From: Phycisphaerae bacterium | GTDB taxonomy: Bacteria > Planctomycetota > Phycisphaerae > SM23-33 | Assembly: GCA_016782885.1 (NCBI GenBank) | Contig: JADHXQ010000028.1 | Location: 1 to 46,634, forward strand | DNA: 46,634 nt | Direction of reading: 5' to 3' | In this document: positions 1 to 8,158 of the stretch, one piece after another | Numbering within the stretch: the first letter of the stretch is position 1 | Layout of the letters: every line of letters begins with the position of its first letter | Position numbers and translations under genes: made by a program | Notes under the pieces: generated by a model | Told to the model about the DNA's origin: nothing | The model's input: the letters and a program-made list of their open reading frames with translations, nothing else | The model's database searches: none

Positions 1-2023
1 GCAGGCGGATGATCTCGCTGCGATGGTCGACCAGCATGTCGATCATGTCACCTTCGGATTTCGGTAGCGGTTTGGCCCGCCCGAAGTAATCGTTGAGATA
101 TACCCGCTCGATCGTCGACGAGCCCAACAGACCGATCAGACCGTTATAGTGATCGGTATTTGCGTGCGAGATAAATGCTCCGGTCGGCCGGGGAAGGCGC
201 CGCTCGCGGAGAAATGGCCTTAGAACCTGCGTCCATGCGTCGTATCCGCCTTGCGTGCCCGCGTCGATCAGCCACGTCCCGCCCGATGGCGTGCGAAGCA
301 GCGCGCACTGACCGGCGCCAACGTCCAGCAGGTCGAGCTGGGCTGTTCCCGGCGCCGGCGGAGGGGCGCCCCGCTGGGTATAAACGCCCAGGGCGACCGT
401 TGCGACCAGCATTACCGCCGCAACCGTTCGCCCGAAACGAAAGCGGCGAGCCAGGCAGAACGTGGCGATAGTCGCGTAGCACAGCAGCGTCCAGACCGCG
501 CTCACCGGGCGGAGGTGGAAGCAGAGGAACGGTAACTGTTCCGCCGCCCGCACCGCGCCGGCGAGAACGTCCGCGGCGCCAAGGGCTACCTGCTGAATCG
601 AATGGGCGAGATTGGGCATCGGCCAGGCCAGGGCGATCGCGATATATCCGGGCACGAGAACCGCAAGCACCAGCGGGAAGACAAGTACGCTCAGAACCGG
701 GGCGTACGGGCTGAACAGGCCGAAATGAAACGCCACCAGCGGAGCGGCCATCAGATACGCCGCCAGGCATACCGTCGCCATTCCGGTAGACGCGTTGCCC
801 AGGGAGAACCACATCCACCGGCGCACCCGCTGATCGTCGCGGAACACCATCAACCCGCGCCGGCTGAGCCACCGCCCGAACATGAACCCTCGCAGCGGCC
901 GGTGCAGCACGATCAGCCCGGCGACGATCGCGAAACTCAACTGAAAGCCCGGCGCCAGAATCTGCAGCGGGTCGATAGCGAGCAGCACGATAGCCGCCGC
1001 CGCCAGCGCGTTGAGCGAGGCGTACCGGCGATGCGCGATTACCGAGATGCACAATGCGGCGGCCATTATCGCCGAACGCAGCAGCGGCGCCCGCGGTTCG
1101 GCCAGAAGCAGGTATCCCCCCAGCACGATCAGCACGACAACCGCCGCCCGGCGGGGCGTGAACTGAACGATGCCGCAGAGGAAGTAGACGAATCCCAGGA
1201 ACACCGCCAGGTGGAGCCCCGAGATGCTCAGGAAGTGTGCTATCCCCGCCCGGACCATCGTCTCGTTGAGCGACCGGAGCGCCGGATCGCGCTCGCCGAG
1301 GATCAGTGCGCCCAGAAGGTGTCCGTGGTCCGCATCTCCGCAGGCCAGCAGGTGCTGTCTGGCCGATGCCCGCAGATGCCACAGGGCCCGAGACGCCCAG
1401 GACGGCTCCGCTTCGTCGATCGCTGTCGCACCCGAATCCGCCGGTATCGACATCTGGACGAACACGCGCGTGCGGCGAGCGAATTCGGACCAGTCCATCT
1501 GCCCGGGGTTGTCCGGTCCCTCGAATCGCATGATGCGCCCGACCAGTTCGACCTGCCTGCCGGCAGCGAGGTTCACTACCGGCGAGTCGATTGTCACTCG
1601 CACCAGTCCCGAAGCTTCTCGCCACGCTCCATCCGCGGAAATGCTGTCGGCGCGCAGAATGAAATTCGTCCGATCGGGTCGCGGGCGGCCCGGAACCGAA
1701 GTGCTCTTGAACACTTTCGGTGCGGTTATCACGCGCCCTCGCAGCGTCGCGAGCATGGACCGCCGCGGCGTGAAGGTCGCGATATGGTCCGCCTCGACCG
1801 TGCCATACGCCAGGCGAACGTGAAGAGCCCCCGTCGCGACCACCGCCGCCAGTGCCGCAGCCGTCGCGGCGAGGTGCAGGTGGTGTGAGCGGAACATAAC
1901 GCCCGCCGCGATGAGCCCGGCGGCGCCGAGAACCATCCAGAACCCCGTGCTCATCGGCGCCAGCAGACCGGCGGCGATACCCGCGACAAGCGCGATCGCC
2001 GGGGCGACAAGCGGCATGCGCAT
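1..2023 (-). CDS. comEC: ComEC/Rec2-family DNA-uptake channel, 3' end cut by window
   Basis: This is the inner-membrane channel that carries single-stranded DNA into the cytoplasm during natural transformation. About 674 residues are visible, and the frame is still open at the window edge. The N-terminus is strongly hydrophobic. Near residue 266 is the competence-domain signature HFLSISGLHLAV, followed by a long run of membrane segments. The C-terminal part is a metallo-beta-lactamase-like domain with SHANTDHYNG near residue 617, which keeps the SHxxxDHxxG metal-site pattern. The ATG at 2023 gives the typical MRMPLVAPAIALVAG start but has no clear ribosome site. A TTG at 2089 behind AGGGG is an alternative. 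It lies in the same frame as the upstream small gene, separated by one TAG, so the two are probably co-transcribed. The family call is firm; the start is uncertain. Confidence 0.9.
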   Translation of the reverse strand, partial: MRMPLVAPAIALVAGIAAGLLAPMSTGFWMVLGAAGLIAAGVMFRSHHLHLAATAAALAAVVATGALHVRLAYGTVEADHIATFTPRRSMLATLRGRVITAPKVFKSTSVPGRPRPDRTNFILRADSISADGAWREASGLVRVTIDSPVVNLAAGRQVELVGRIMRFEGPDNPGQMDWSEFARRTRVFVQMSIPADSGATAIDEAEPSWASRALWHLRASARQHLLACGDADHGHLLGALILGERDPALRSLNETMVRAGIAHFLSISGLHLAVFLGFVYFLCGIVQFTPRRAAVVVLIVLGGYLLLAEPRAPLLRSAIMAAALCISVIAHRRYASLNALAAAAIVLLAIDPLQILAPGFQLSFAIVAGLIVLHRPLRGFMFGRWLSRRGLMVFRDDQRVRRWMWFSLGNASTGMATVCLAAYLMAAPLVAFHFGLFSPYAPVLSVLVFPLVLAVLVPGYIAIALAWPMPNLAHSIQQVALGAADVLAGAVRAAEQLPFLCFHLRPVSAVWTLLCYATIATFCLARRFRFGRTVAAVMLVATVALGVYTQRGAPPPAPGTAQLDLLDVGAGQCALLRTPSGGTWLIDAGTQGGYDAWTQVLRPFLRERRLPRPTGAFISHANTDHYNGLIGLLGSSTIERVYLNDYFGRAKPLPKSEGDMIDMLVDHRSEIIRL

Positions 2024-2137
2024 GACGGGGCGGCGCGCCGAATGCGCGGTCAATGGTGTGGCGATAAGTGCCTTTACTGCATCGTCCAAAGCCGGGCCCC
2101 TGTAACGATCGTCAGGATAGGCGATTACCGCCGGCGC

Positions 2138-2470
2138 CTAGGCGTCTGGCCCCTGGGGGATGACGGATTCCACCGCCGTGACTATTGCCGGAACGTCACT
2201 CCACAGGATATCCCATGCGTCGGTGAGGTCCATGTCGTCGCCCTTGGCGCCGAGCGCGTCGATGGCTTTCCACGGAAACTCCGGATGTTTGGTGCGGAAC
2301 TCATCGCCAATGCGCCTTGACGCCCGGGCGAGAACCAGCAACTGGTAGAGTACCGCCGAGTGGGTCTTGGCGTCCACCATGAACGCGCACTTGTTCATTC
2401 CGCCGGCGAACTCGACGGCGAGGCGGGCGGCGTTGTATACTTCCATCAGGGTCTCATCGTTGGCTTGCAT
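2138..2470 (-). CDS. HepT-like (DUF86) small protein lacking the RNase motif
   Basis: The 110-residue helical protein resembles HepT/DUF86. The middle AVLYQLLVLARASRRIGDEF corresponds to the family's helix usually reading like A-v-i-r-n-l-e-v-i-G-E-A. It is followed by HPEFPWKAI and, at the end, LW..VPAIV, as in the family's PW..I and V..DLP..  elements. HepT toxins carry an R-x4-6-H catalytic motif right after the PW..I element. Here that place reads DALGAKGDDMDLTD, with no Arg and no His. No MntA-type nucleotidyltransferase antitoxin gene is next to it. It may be a non-catalytic relative or an exapted partner. It precedes comEC and probably shares its transcript. A GGAG lies about 11 bases before the ATG. 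HepT-like membership is a moderate call; the absence of the motif is seen directly. Confidence 0.65.
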   Translation of the reverse strand: MQANDETLMEVYNAARLAVEFAGGMNKCAFMVDAKTHSAVLYQLLVLARASRRIGDEFRTKHPEFPWKAIDALGAKGDDMDLTDAWDILWSDVPAIVTAVESVIPQGPDA

Positions 2471-2549
2471 GTCTTTGCTATGCTCCCGAACTGATTACCA
2501 TTCTCACCGTTCGATTCACGCGCACCGGTTTGTAGTTTACTCTATCGGC

Positions 2550-2564
2550 TGGAAGTGTCTTCCA
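2550..2564. promoter_or_regulatory. Short inverted repeat between divergent genes
   Basis: TGGAAG, three bases, then CTTCCA form a perfect six-base inverted repeat. It lies in the 271-base gap between the minus-strand HepT-like/comEC pair and the plus-strand helix-turn-helix gene. It could be an operator, but six-base repeats occur by chance. No convincing promoter was found in the gap. Confidence 0.2.
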
Positions 2565-2741
2565 ACACGCGTTTAATACGATGGCGCGCATGCCCGATTG
2601 TCCGCCGACCGGAAATAAAGTATCACCCGGATTTGCCCGACACACAATAAGGGCCGCTGTACAATCTCTTCGCGCGCGGTATATTGTGCTTGGAACTGCA
2701 GTTCGGCGACCACGGAGATCGATTCGATACGAGTTGAACCA

Positions 2742-4259
2742 ATGACTGAAAGATTCTTCAGCACATTTCAGATCGCCAGTCTGCTCCGCGCGGCGCCGGG
2801 AGCAGTTGTCGAGTGGATGGACAAAGGCTGGCTCAGCTCCACCCGCACGCCCGGAGGAGCGGTCCAGGTCGCCGAATCCGATCTCGTCAGGTTCCTCGAA
2901 GACCAGGGATTCGACTTCGGCGAGGAACTCAGCGCCGCGGTCACCGCCGAGCAGCGAGACGAAGCGTACCGGCGGGCACTCGCAAGAAAAGCGGTCGCCA
3001 ATGGCGCAAGCGACCCGGTCGAAACGGAGACGGCGGTTGCCGTCTCAGAACCGGACGAAGACGAACCGAATCAACCGGACGAGCCGGACGAAGACGAACC
3101 GAACGAGCCGCCTGAGGGCCAGGCCGGCGAATTACCGCTCCCCGAGCTGCCGCAAGCCCCGCCGGTCGATGCAGAACCATCGAAACCGCGGGCCGGTCAG
3201 ATATGCGATGCGATTCTGGCCGATGCCGTCAAACAGGGCGCTCGCGCGGTCCATCTCACGCCATACCGCGACGGTCTCAAACTGCAACTGCGGATAAACG
3301 ATTCGCTGCACGACAAGCCTAACTTCGATCGCCGCCTGCCCGACGGCATGGGACGCGAGATCATCGCATGCTTCCTTAACCGCGCGAATCCGGATATCGC
3401 ACCCGGCGCCCTCGCGGTCCCCCGCAGCGCCGAGTTTACGCGGTCAATAGAGGGCTTGCGGCTCGCGTTGCATCTGTCGGCCTTGCCGACCGTCAACGGA
3501 CCGAGGCTCGTGATTCGCATACCGCATCGTCCCGCCGCCCTGGTCCTGGAAGACGCCGCACGCGTGCGGTTGGAAGAACTGCTGGGGGGCGACGGGCTGA
3601 TAGTTGTCGCCTCAAAACGCAGAATCGGTCGGGATCAGACGCTTCGGGCCCTGCTGGCGGACGCCGATACTTTCGGGCGCGGCGTCATCGCCATCGAGCA
3701 GAACGCACAAGGGGACCTGGATAATGTCGCCCGGATTCAGATCAATCCCCCAGCCGGGCTGACCTGTGCCACGGCGATGGCTGCGATGGAATACCAGGAC
3801 GCCGACACGATTGTCCTGACCGAACTTCGCGATCCCGCGGTCGCGCTGGCGGCATTCGACGCCGCCCATGACGGCGCCCTGGTCATCGCGGGCATTAACG
3901 CCAACTCGGCCCCGGCGGCGACGGACGCACTGCTGGCGATGGGCCTGGAACCCTGGCCGCTGGCGACCACGCTGAAGGCGATCGTCGAGCAGGCCTCCGT
4001 GCGAACGCTCTGCGAGCATTGCGACGGCGGATGCGACCGCTGCGGGCAAACCGGTTGGTCGGGCTCAGCGGTGCTGAGCGGTGTGGTCTTCATCGAGGGG
4101 CAGCTCGTCGATCTGATCCGCGCAGGGGGATCGATAGAGCAATTCGAGCGGGCAATATCACAGGCCGGCGGGGGGTCACTGGCCCATGTCGCCCGCGCCG
4201 CGGTCGATGCAGGCATCACAACTCCCGCCGAAGCCGCCCGCATCCTGCGCCGCAGTTGA
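2742..4259 (+). CDS. Helix-turn-helix protein fused to a degenerate GspE/PilB-type ATPase
   Basis: The 505-residue protein has three parts. Residues 1-55 look like an excisionase/MerR-type helix-turn-helix (FSTFQIASLLRAAPGAVVEW, then WLSSTRTPGGAVQV). Residues about 85-150 are an acidic, proline-rich linker with repeated DEPDEDEPN blocks. Residues about 155-505 follow the order of the GspE/PulE secretion ATPases: an A..A..HLTPYRDGLKLQLRIND segment, a Walker A position, an Asp-rich strand, Walker B, a His-box position, then CEHC...CDRCGQTGW like the family's C-terminal zinc/GY motif. The ATP-binding residues are gone. Walker A reads ASKRRIGRDQTL instead of GPTGSGKTTTL, Walker B keeps only ELRDP, and the TLHTN box reads GINANSA. 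It is therefore probably a pseudo-ATPase. The start is the first ATG of the frame. Confidence 0.75.
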   Translation: MTERFFSTFQIASLLRAAPGAVVEWMDKGWLSSTRTPGGAVQVAESDLVRFLEDQGFDFGEELSAAVTAEQRDEAYRRALARKAVANGASDPVETETAVAVSEPDEDEPNQPDEPDEDEPNEPPEGQAGELPLPELPQAPPVDAEPSKPRAGQICDAILADAVKQGARAVHLTPYRDGLKLQLRINDSLHDKPNFDRRLPDGMGREIIACFLNRANPDIAPGALAVPRSAEFTRSIEGLRLALHLSALPTVNGPRLVIRIPHRPAALVLEDAARVRLEELLGGDGLIVVASKRRIGRDQTLRALLADADTFGRGVIAIEQNAQGDLDNVARIQINPPAGLTCATAMAAMEYQDADTIVLTELRDPAVALAAFDAAHDGALVIAGINANSAPAATDALLAMGLEPWPLATTLKAIVEQASVRTLCEHCDGGCDRCGQTGWSGSAVLSGVVFIEGQLVDLIRAGGSIEQFERAISQAGGGSLAHVARAAVDAGITTPAEAARILRRS

Positions 4260-4278
4260 GCTTGCCGCCCCGATCTCC

Positions 4279-4307
4279 TTGCCTGTCGCCTTCGGGGGAG
4301 GTATGCT
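4279..4307 (+). promoter_or_regulatory. Putative sigma70 promoter for the methyltransferase/PQQ gene
   Basis: TTGCCT, a 17-base spacer, then TATGCT, placed 32 bases before the ATG at 4339. The match and spacing resemble other promoters in this window. Confidence 0.45.
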
Positions 4308-4338
4308 GATGTCCAGCCGCCGATCGAGGAGAACGCAC

Positions 4339-7300
4339 ATGAACGCAGCAAAACGATCCGCCCTGTCACTGGTAACCGCCTTCTGCCTGACCGCCACGCT
4401 GGCGTGTATGGCCCCCGGCGCATCGGGCGCCGAGCCCGCCGCCGCCGAAGCGAAGCGAATCATCGAAGCGGCCGGTATGACCGGCGGGCTGGTCGTTCAC
4501 GTGGGATGCCGCGACGGTAAGTTGACCGCCGCCCTGGGAGCGGGGGACAACATCCTCGTTCACGGGCTCGACACCAGCGCCGGGAACGTCGCGGCCGCAC
4601 GCGAGCACATCCGGTCGCTGGGCGACTATGGTAAGGTGAGCGTCGAACGCCTGACATCAGCCCGCCTGCCGTATGCCGACAACATCGTCAATCTCGTGGT
4701 CTCCGAGGATCTCGGCGAGATCGCGCCGGCCGAGGTCATGAGGGTGCTGGCGCCCAATGGAGTGGCGTATGTCAAAACGGGCGGTAAGTGGACCAGGCGG
4801 GTGAAACCCCGCCCGGGAACAATCGACGAATGGACGCACTACCTGCACTCTCCGAGCAACAACGCGGTGGCCAAAGACACCGTCGCCGGCCCGCCCAAAC
4901 GCGTGCAGTGGATTTGCGGTCCGCAGTGGGCCCGCAGCCACGACCACCTGTCGTCGACCAGCGCGATGGTCTCGGCGAATGGGCGAGTGTTCTACATCAT
5001 CGACGAAGGCCCCACCGCCTTTGTGGCGATGAAGCCCCGTTGGAAGCTCATCGCTCGCGACGCGTTTAACGGCGTGCCGCTCTGGAAGCGCGACGTCGGC
5101 CCGTGGGAAGGGCACCTGCGAGGCTTTCGCACGGGCCCGGCGGAACTCGCCAGGCGCCTGGTGGCCGTCGGCGACCGCGTCTACGTGACGCTCGGCTACG
5201 GAAGACCGATCACCGCCCTGGATGCCGCGACCGGCAAGATCGCGACAACGTACGAAAACACTACCGGCGCCATGGAGTTCATCTGTCACGAAGGCGTGTT
5301 GCACGCCGTCGTCGGCGACCGCGCGCCGGGGCACACTGACGGGGCGGCGATTCCGATAGAACCGAAGGACAACTGGCACTGGTGGGCGATCTACACCGAT
5401 ACGCCGCCGAAAAAGCACCTGGTCGCGGTGAATACCGACACGGGCAAACTGCTCTGGAAGAAGGACGACGCCGATACCGTCGAGATCCTGCCGACCGCAC
5501 TGGCCGCCGCGGGCGACCGCGCGTTCATCCAAACTCCCACTCACATCGTGGCGATCGGCGCCAAGACGGGCAAGGTGTTGTGGCGCGCCCCCCGCGAGAC
5601 CACCCGGCAGCGCCCGAGCTGGACGGCGCCAACGCTGGTGGCTTATGGCGACGTCGTGCTGTCGGCCGACCGGGCGGTTGGCAAAGCGCCGCCCGCCACC
5701 GACGCCAGGCGGAAGGTCCAGTGGACCGTCACCGCGGTCGGAGGCGTCGCTCCGGTGGGCAAGCTGATCGCCTTCTCCGCCGATACCGGAAAGCAACTCT
5801 GGGACTCGCCCGCAAAAGAGGTCTACAACGCCCCGGTCGACGTCCTGGTCGCCGGCGGGCTGGTCTGGACCGGTAACATGGTCCAGCGCAACGACCCGGG
5901 CATCACCGAAGGGCGCGACCCGAAGACCGGCGAGGTCAAGCGGACCAGGCCCAAAGACTCGACCCAGTTCAAATACGGGCCCGTGCATCATCGCTGCTAC
6001 CGCAACAAGGCCACCGAAAAATTCCTCGTGCTCGGGCGCGACGGTATCGAGTTCATCGACATCGCCACGGGCAAGGGGCAGAGCAACCAGTGGACGCGCG
6101 GCGCCTGCCAGTACGGCGTGATGCCATGCAACGGGCTTATCTACGTTCCCCCGCACTCCTGCGCGTGCCACATCGAGAGCAAACTGAGCAACTTCAACGT
6201 CCTGGCGCCCGAGGCGGCTTCGCCGGTCAAGCCCGACAGCGCCCCGCGCCTCGAGAAGGGTCCCGCGTTCGACAAGATTCCGGACCGCAAGACGCAATCT
6301 GACTGGCCCACTTATCGAGGCGGCGCCAGTCGCAGCGGGGCAACGTCGCAAGCCGTACCGGTCAAGCTGACCAGCGCCTGGCAGGCGAAGATAGCAAGGA
6401 AACTAAGCACCGTCACCATCGCCGACGGCAAGCTGTTCGTGGCCGCGATTGACGAGCATACGGTTCACTGTCTCGACGCGAAAAGCGGACGTCCGTTGTG
6501 GCGGTTCATCGCCGGCGGGCGCGTCGATTCGCCTCCGACGATCTGGCGCGGGAGGGCGATTTTCGGCTGCTCCGACGGATGGATTTACTGCCTCGGCGCC
6601 GCCGACGGCGAGTTGGCCTGGCGGTTCCGCGCCGACGCCGCGGACCGCCGCATCGTATCGTACGGGCGGCTCGAATCGGTCAGCCCCGTCAGCGGCGCCG
6701 TGTTGGTCGCAAAGGGCGCCGTCTACGCCGTCGCCGGGCGATCGACGTTCCTCGACGGCGGGCTCGTGCTCTACCGCCTCGACGCCGCGACGGGCAAGAT
6801 GCTTTCAGCCACGCCCGTTGACACCGGCGCCCTTCCCGACGTCCTGTCGAGCGACGGCCAGTCGGTCTTCATGCGGCACAAACGCTTCGACATGGACGGG
6901 AAGGTGGTCCAGAAGACCGCGGCGCACCTGTACAGTTCAGCCGGTTTTCTGGACGGGACGTGGTGGCATCGAACGTATTGGCAGGTGGGCACGAGTATGG
7001 GGTCGACCTGGGGCGGTTGGCCTAATACGGGCAATCGCGTACCGGCGGGGCGCCTGCTCGTTCTCGATGAAGCCGGCGTGTACGGTTTCGGGCGGTTGAA
7101 CCAATACCACCGCGATGGCAGCCACGTGGGAATGGGCAAAACGAAGTATCGCCTGTTCGCCTGCAGCCGCTCGCCGAAACCCGCCACACCCGCCACACCC
7201 GCCAAACCCGTCCGCAGGCGCCGCCGGGCGCCGTCAAAAGTCGTCGTTCAATGGGCCGGCGGCGTCGGCGTGCTGGTCCGCGCGATGGTCCTTACCGGAA

Positions 7301-7596
7301 CTGCCGCGGAAAAGACGCTTTTCATCGCGGGCCCGCCGGATATCGTGGACGCCGAAGAGCCCAGGGGCGTGCATCCCTACACGCTACGATCGCCAAAAAC
7401 GCTGGCCGAGCAGGAAGCGGCGCTGGCGGGCAAACGCGGCGGAGCGATCTGGGCGGTCTCACCAACTGACGGTAAGGCACTGAGCAAAGTCGCCCTGCCC
7501 GCCCCGCCTGTATGGGACGGACTAGCCGCCGCCGGCGGACGCCTGTACATCGCAACCACGGATGGACAGGTCTCGTGCTACGGGAAAGGCCAGTAA
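4339..7596 (+). CDS. Secreted methyltransferase-like domain fused to PQQ-type beta-propeller (copy 1)
   Basis: The 1085-residue protein begins with a signal peptide (about residues 1-30, ending ASGA). Residues about 40-150 match a class I SAM-methyltransferase fold: VVHVGCRDGKLTAAL at about 52-66, then VHGLDTSAGNVAAAREH, DNIVNLVV and EVMRVLAPNGVAYVK. The rest is PQQ/BamB-type propeller repeats such as GRPLWRFIAGG and GELAWRFRAD. A Cys-rich stretch (CQYGVMPCNGLIYVPPHSCA) lies near residue 590. A proline/arginine-rich insert (KPVRRRRRAPSK) lies near residue 955. The ATG at 4339 was chosen for its AGGAG site and signal peptide; the frame is open further upstream into the preceding gene. A full paralog lies at 29763-32963. 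Methyl transfer is doubtful for an exported protein, because SAM is cytoplasmic. PQQ binding is also unproven. Confidence 0.8.
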   Translation: MNAAKRSALSLVTAFCLTATLACMAPGASGAEPAAAEAKRIIEAAGMTGGLVVHVGCRDGKLTAALGAGDNILVHGLDTSAGNVAAAREHIRSLGDYGKVSVERLTSARLPYADNIVNLVVSEDLGEIAPAEVMRVLAPNGVAYVKTGGKWTRRVKPRPGTIDEWTHYLHSPSNNAVAKDTVAGPPKRVQWICGPQWARSHDHLSSTSAMVSANGRVFYIIDEGPTAFVAMKPRWKLIARDAFNGVPLWKRDVGPWEGHLRGFRTGPAELARRLVAVGDRVYVTLGYGRPITALDAATGKIATTYENTTGAMEFICHEGVLHAVVGDRAPGHTDGAAIPIEPKDNWHWWAIYTDTPPKKHLVAVNTDTGKLLWKKDDADTVEILPTALAAAGDRAFIQTPTHIVAIGAKTGKVLWRAPRETTRQRPSWTAPTLVAYGDVVLSADRAVGKAPPATDARRKVQWTVTAVGGVAPVGKLIAFSADTGKQLWDSPAKEVYNAPVDVLVAGGLVWTGNMVQRNDPGITEGRDPKTGEVKRTRPKDSTQFKYGPVHHRCYRNKATEKFLVLGRDGIEFIDIATGKGQSNQWTRGACQYGVMPCNGLIYVPPHSCACHIESKLSNFNVLAPEAASPVKPDSAPRLEKGPAFDKIPDRKTQSDWPTYRGGASRSGATSQAVPVKLTSAWQAKIARKLSTVTIADGKLFVAAIDEHTVHCLDAKSGRPLWRFIAGGRVDSPPTIWRGRAIFGCSDGWIYCLGAADGELAWRFRADAADRRIVSYGRLESVSPVSGAVLVAKGAVYAVAGRSTFLDGGLVLYRLDAATGKMLSATPVDTGALPDVLSSDGQSVFMRHKRFDMDGKVVQKTAAHLYSSAGFLDGTWWHRTYWQVGTSMGSTWGGWPNTGNRVPAGRLLVLDEAGVYGFGRLNQYHRDGSHVGMGKTKYRLFACSRSPKPATPATPAKPVRRRRRAPSKVVVQWAGGVGVLVRAMVLTGTAAEKTLFIAGPPDIVDAEEPRGVHPYTLRSPKTLAEQEAALAGKRGGAIWAVSPTDGKALSKVALPAPPVWDGLAAAGGRLYIATTDGQVSCYGKGQ

Positions 7597-7622
7597 GCAG
7601 TGATCAGTAAGCAGTGACCAGT
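7594..7622. repeat. Tandem 14-base repeat after the PQQ gene
   Basis: Two adjacent near-identical units, AAGCAGTGATCAGT and AAGCAGTGACCAGT, span the stop codon of the preceding gene and the first intergenic bases. The rest of the 562-base gap to 8158 has no coding frame with recognisable content. It holds a short CCGCC-GAA-GGCGG hairpin at 7671-7683, a weak promoter and one copy of a dispersed repeat. Confidence 0.5.
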
Positions 7623-7924
7623 AACGACCAACGGCGACGACAGCGGTTTTTTTCTACCACGGTCGGAGATCCGCCGAAGGCGGGAAGTCACGGACCTGCC
7701 TGCCGCCTTAAAGTTGGCGCTTTCGCTGACCCTGCTTGCCTCATACTCACAAACACCCAAACGCGTCCATATATTGTTCGCCACGCCATCGCCGCCTCTA
7801 TCGGCCAGCACAAGAATCGCAAGACACCGACGAATCCGGCCTCATATGACTGACCAGAACCGCAATTCTCTCAGTAATTTAGTTATGCGTCCCGCGACCT
7901 ACCCGCGACCCACGCAGATTGGCC

Positions 7925-7953
7925 TCGACCTGGCCGGGATCGGGGAGTATATT
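7925..7953 (+). promoter_or_regulatory. Weak candidate promoter upstream of the acetylesterase gene
   Basis: TCGACC, 17 bases, TATATT. The -10 region is good and the -35 only partial. It would give a leader of about 200 bases before the ATG at 8159. Confidence 0.25.
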
Positions 7954-8070
7954 ATTCGTTGTCCGCTCAGGGGCGGCCCCGGAGCGTTAACTGATTCGCG
8001 AGACGAGGCAGATGGATGGGTCAGGTGCTGAGAGCCACTGGCACAGAGGATTACGCGAGCGTCGAACGCT

Positions 8071-8131
8071 CCCCCTCTCCGCAAACCCCTCACCCCCGGG
8101 CCAGCGACGCACCGTCACGCGGAACCAAATG
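8071..8131. repeat. Dispersed intergenic repeat, copy A
   Basis: The segment holds CCCCTCACCCCCGG followed by GACGCACCGTCACGCGGAACCAAAT shortly after. The same two blocks, slightly diverged, occur in the gap upstream of the sugar cluster (12600-12742), there separated by about 75 extra bases. Confidence 0.45.
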
Positions 8132-8158
8132 TCCTATCCGTTTGTGAAGGAAAACACT

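Noticed and set aside
144..1625. Long minus-strand open frame (about 490 codons) overlapping comEC
   Set aside because: It is a shifted frame of comEC: Arg/Gly/Ala-rich with no fold, while the other frame gives a clear ComEC with its metal-site motif.
602..1888. Long plus-strand open frame opposite comEC
   Set aside because: Its product is rich in Arg, Gln and His, as expected for the antisense of a GC-rich membrane protein gene.
4657..6351. Minus-strand open frame of about 560 codons inside the PQQ fusion gene
   Set aside because: Antisense shadow in high-GC DNA; composition is Arg/Val/Gly-rich and no domain is visible.
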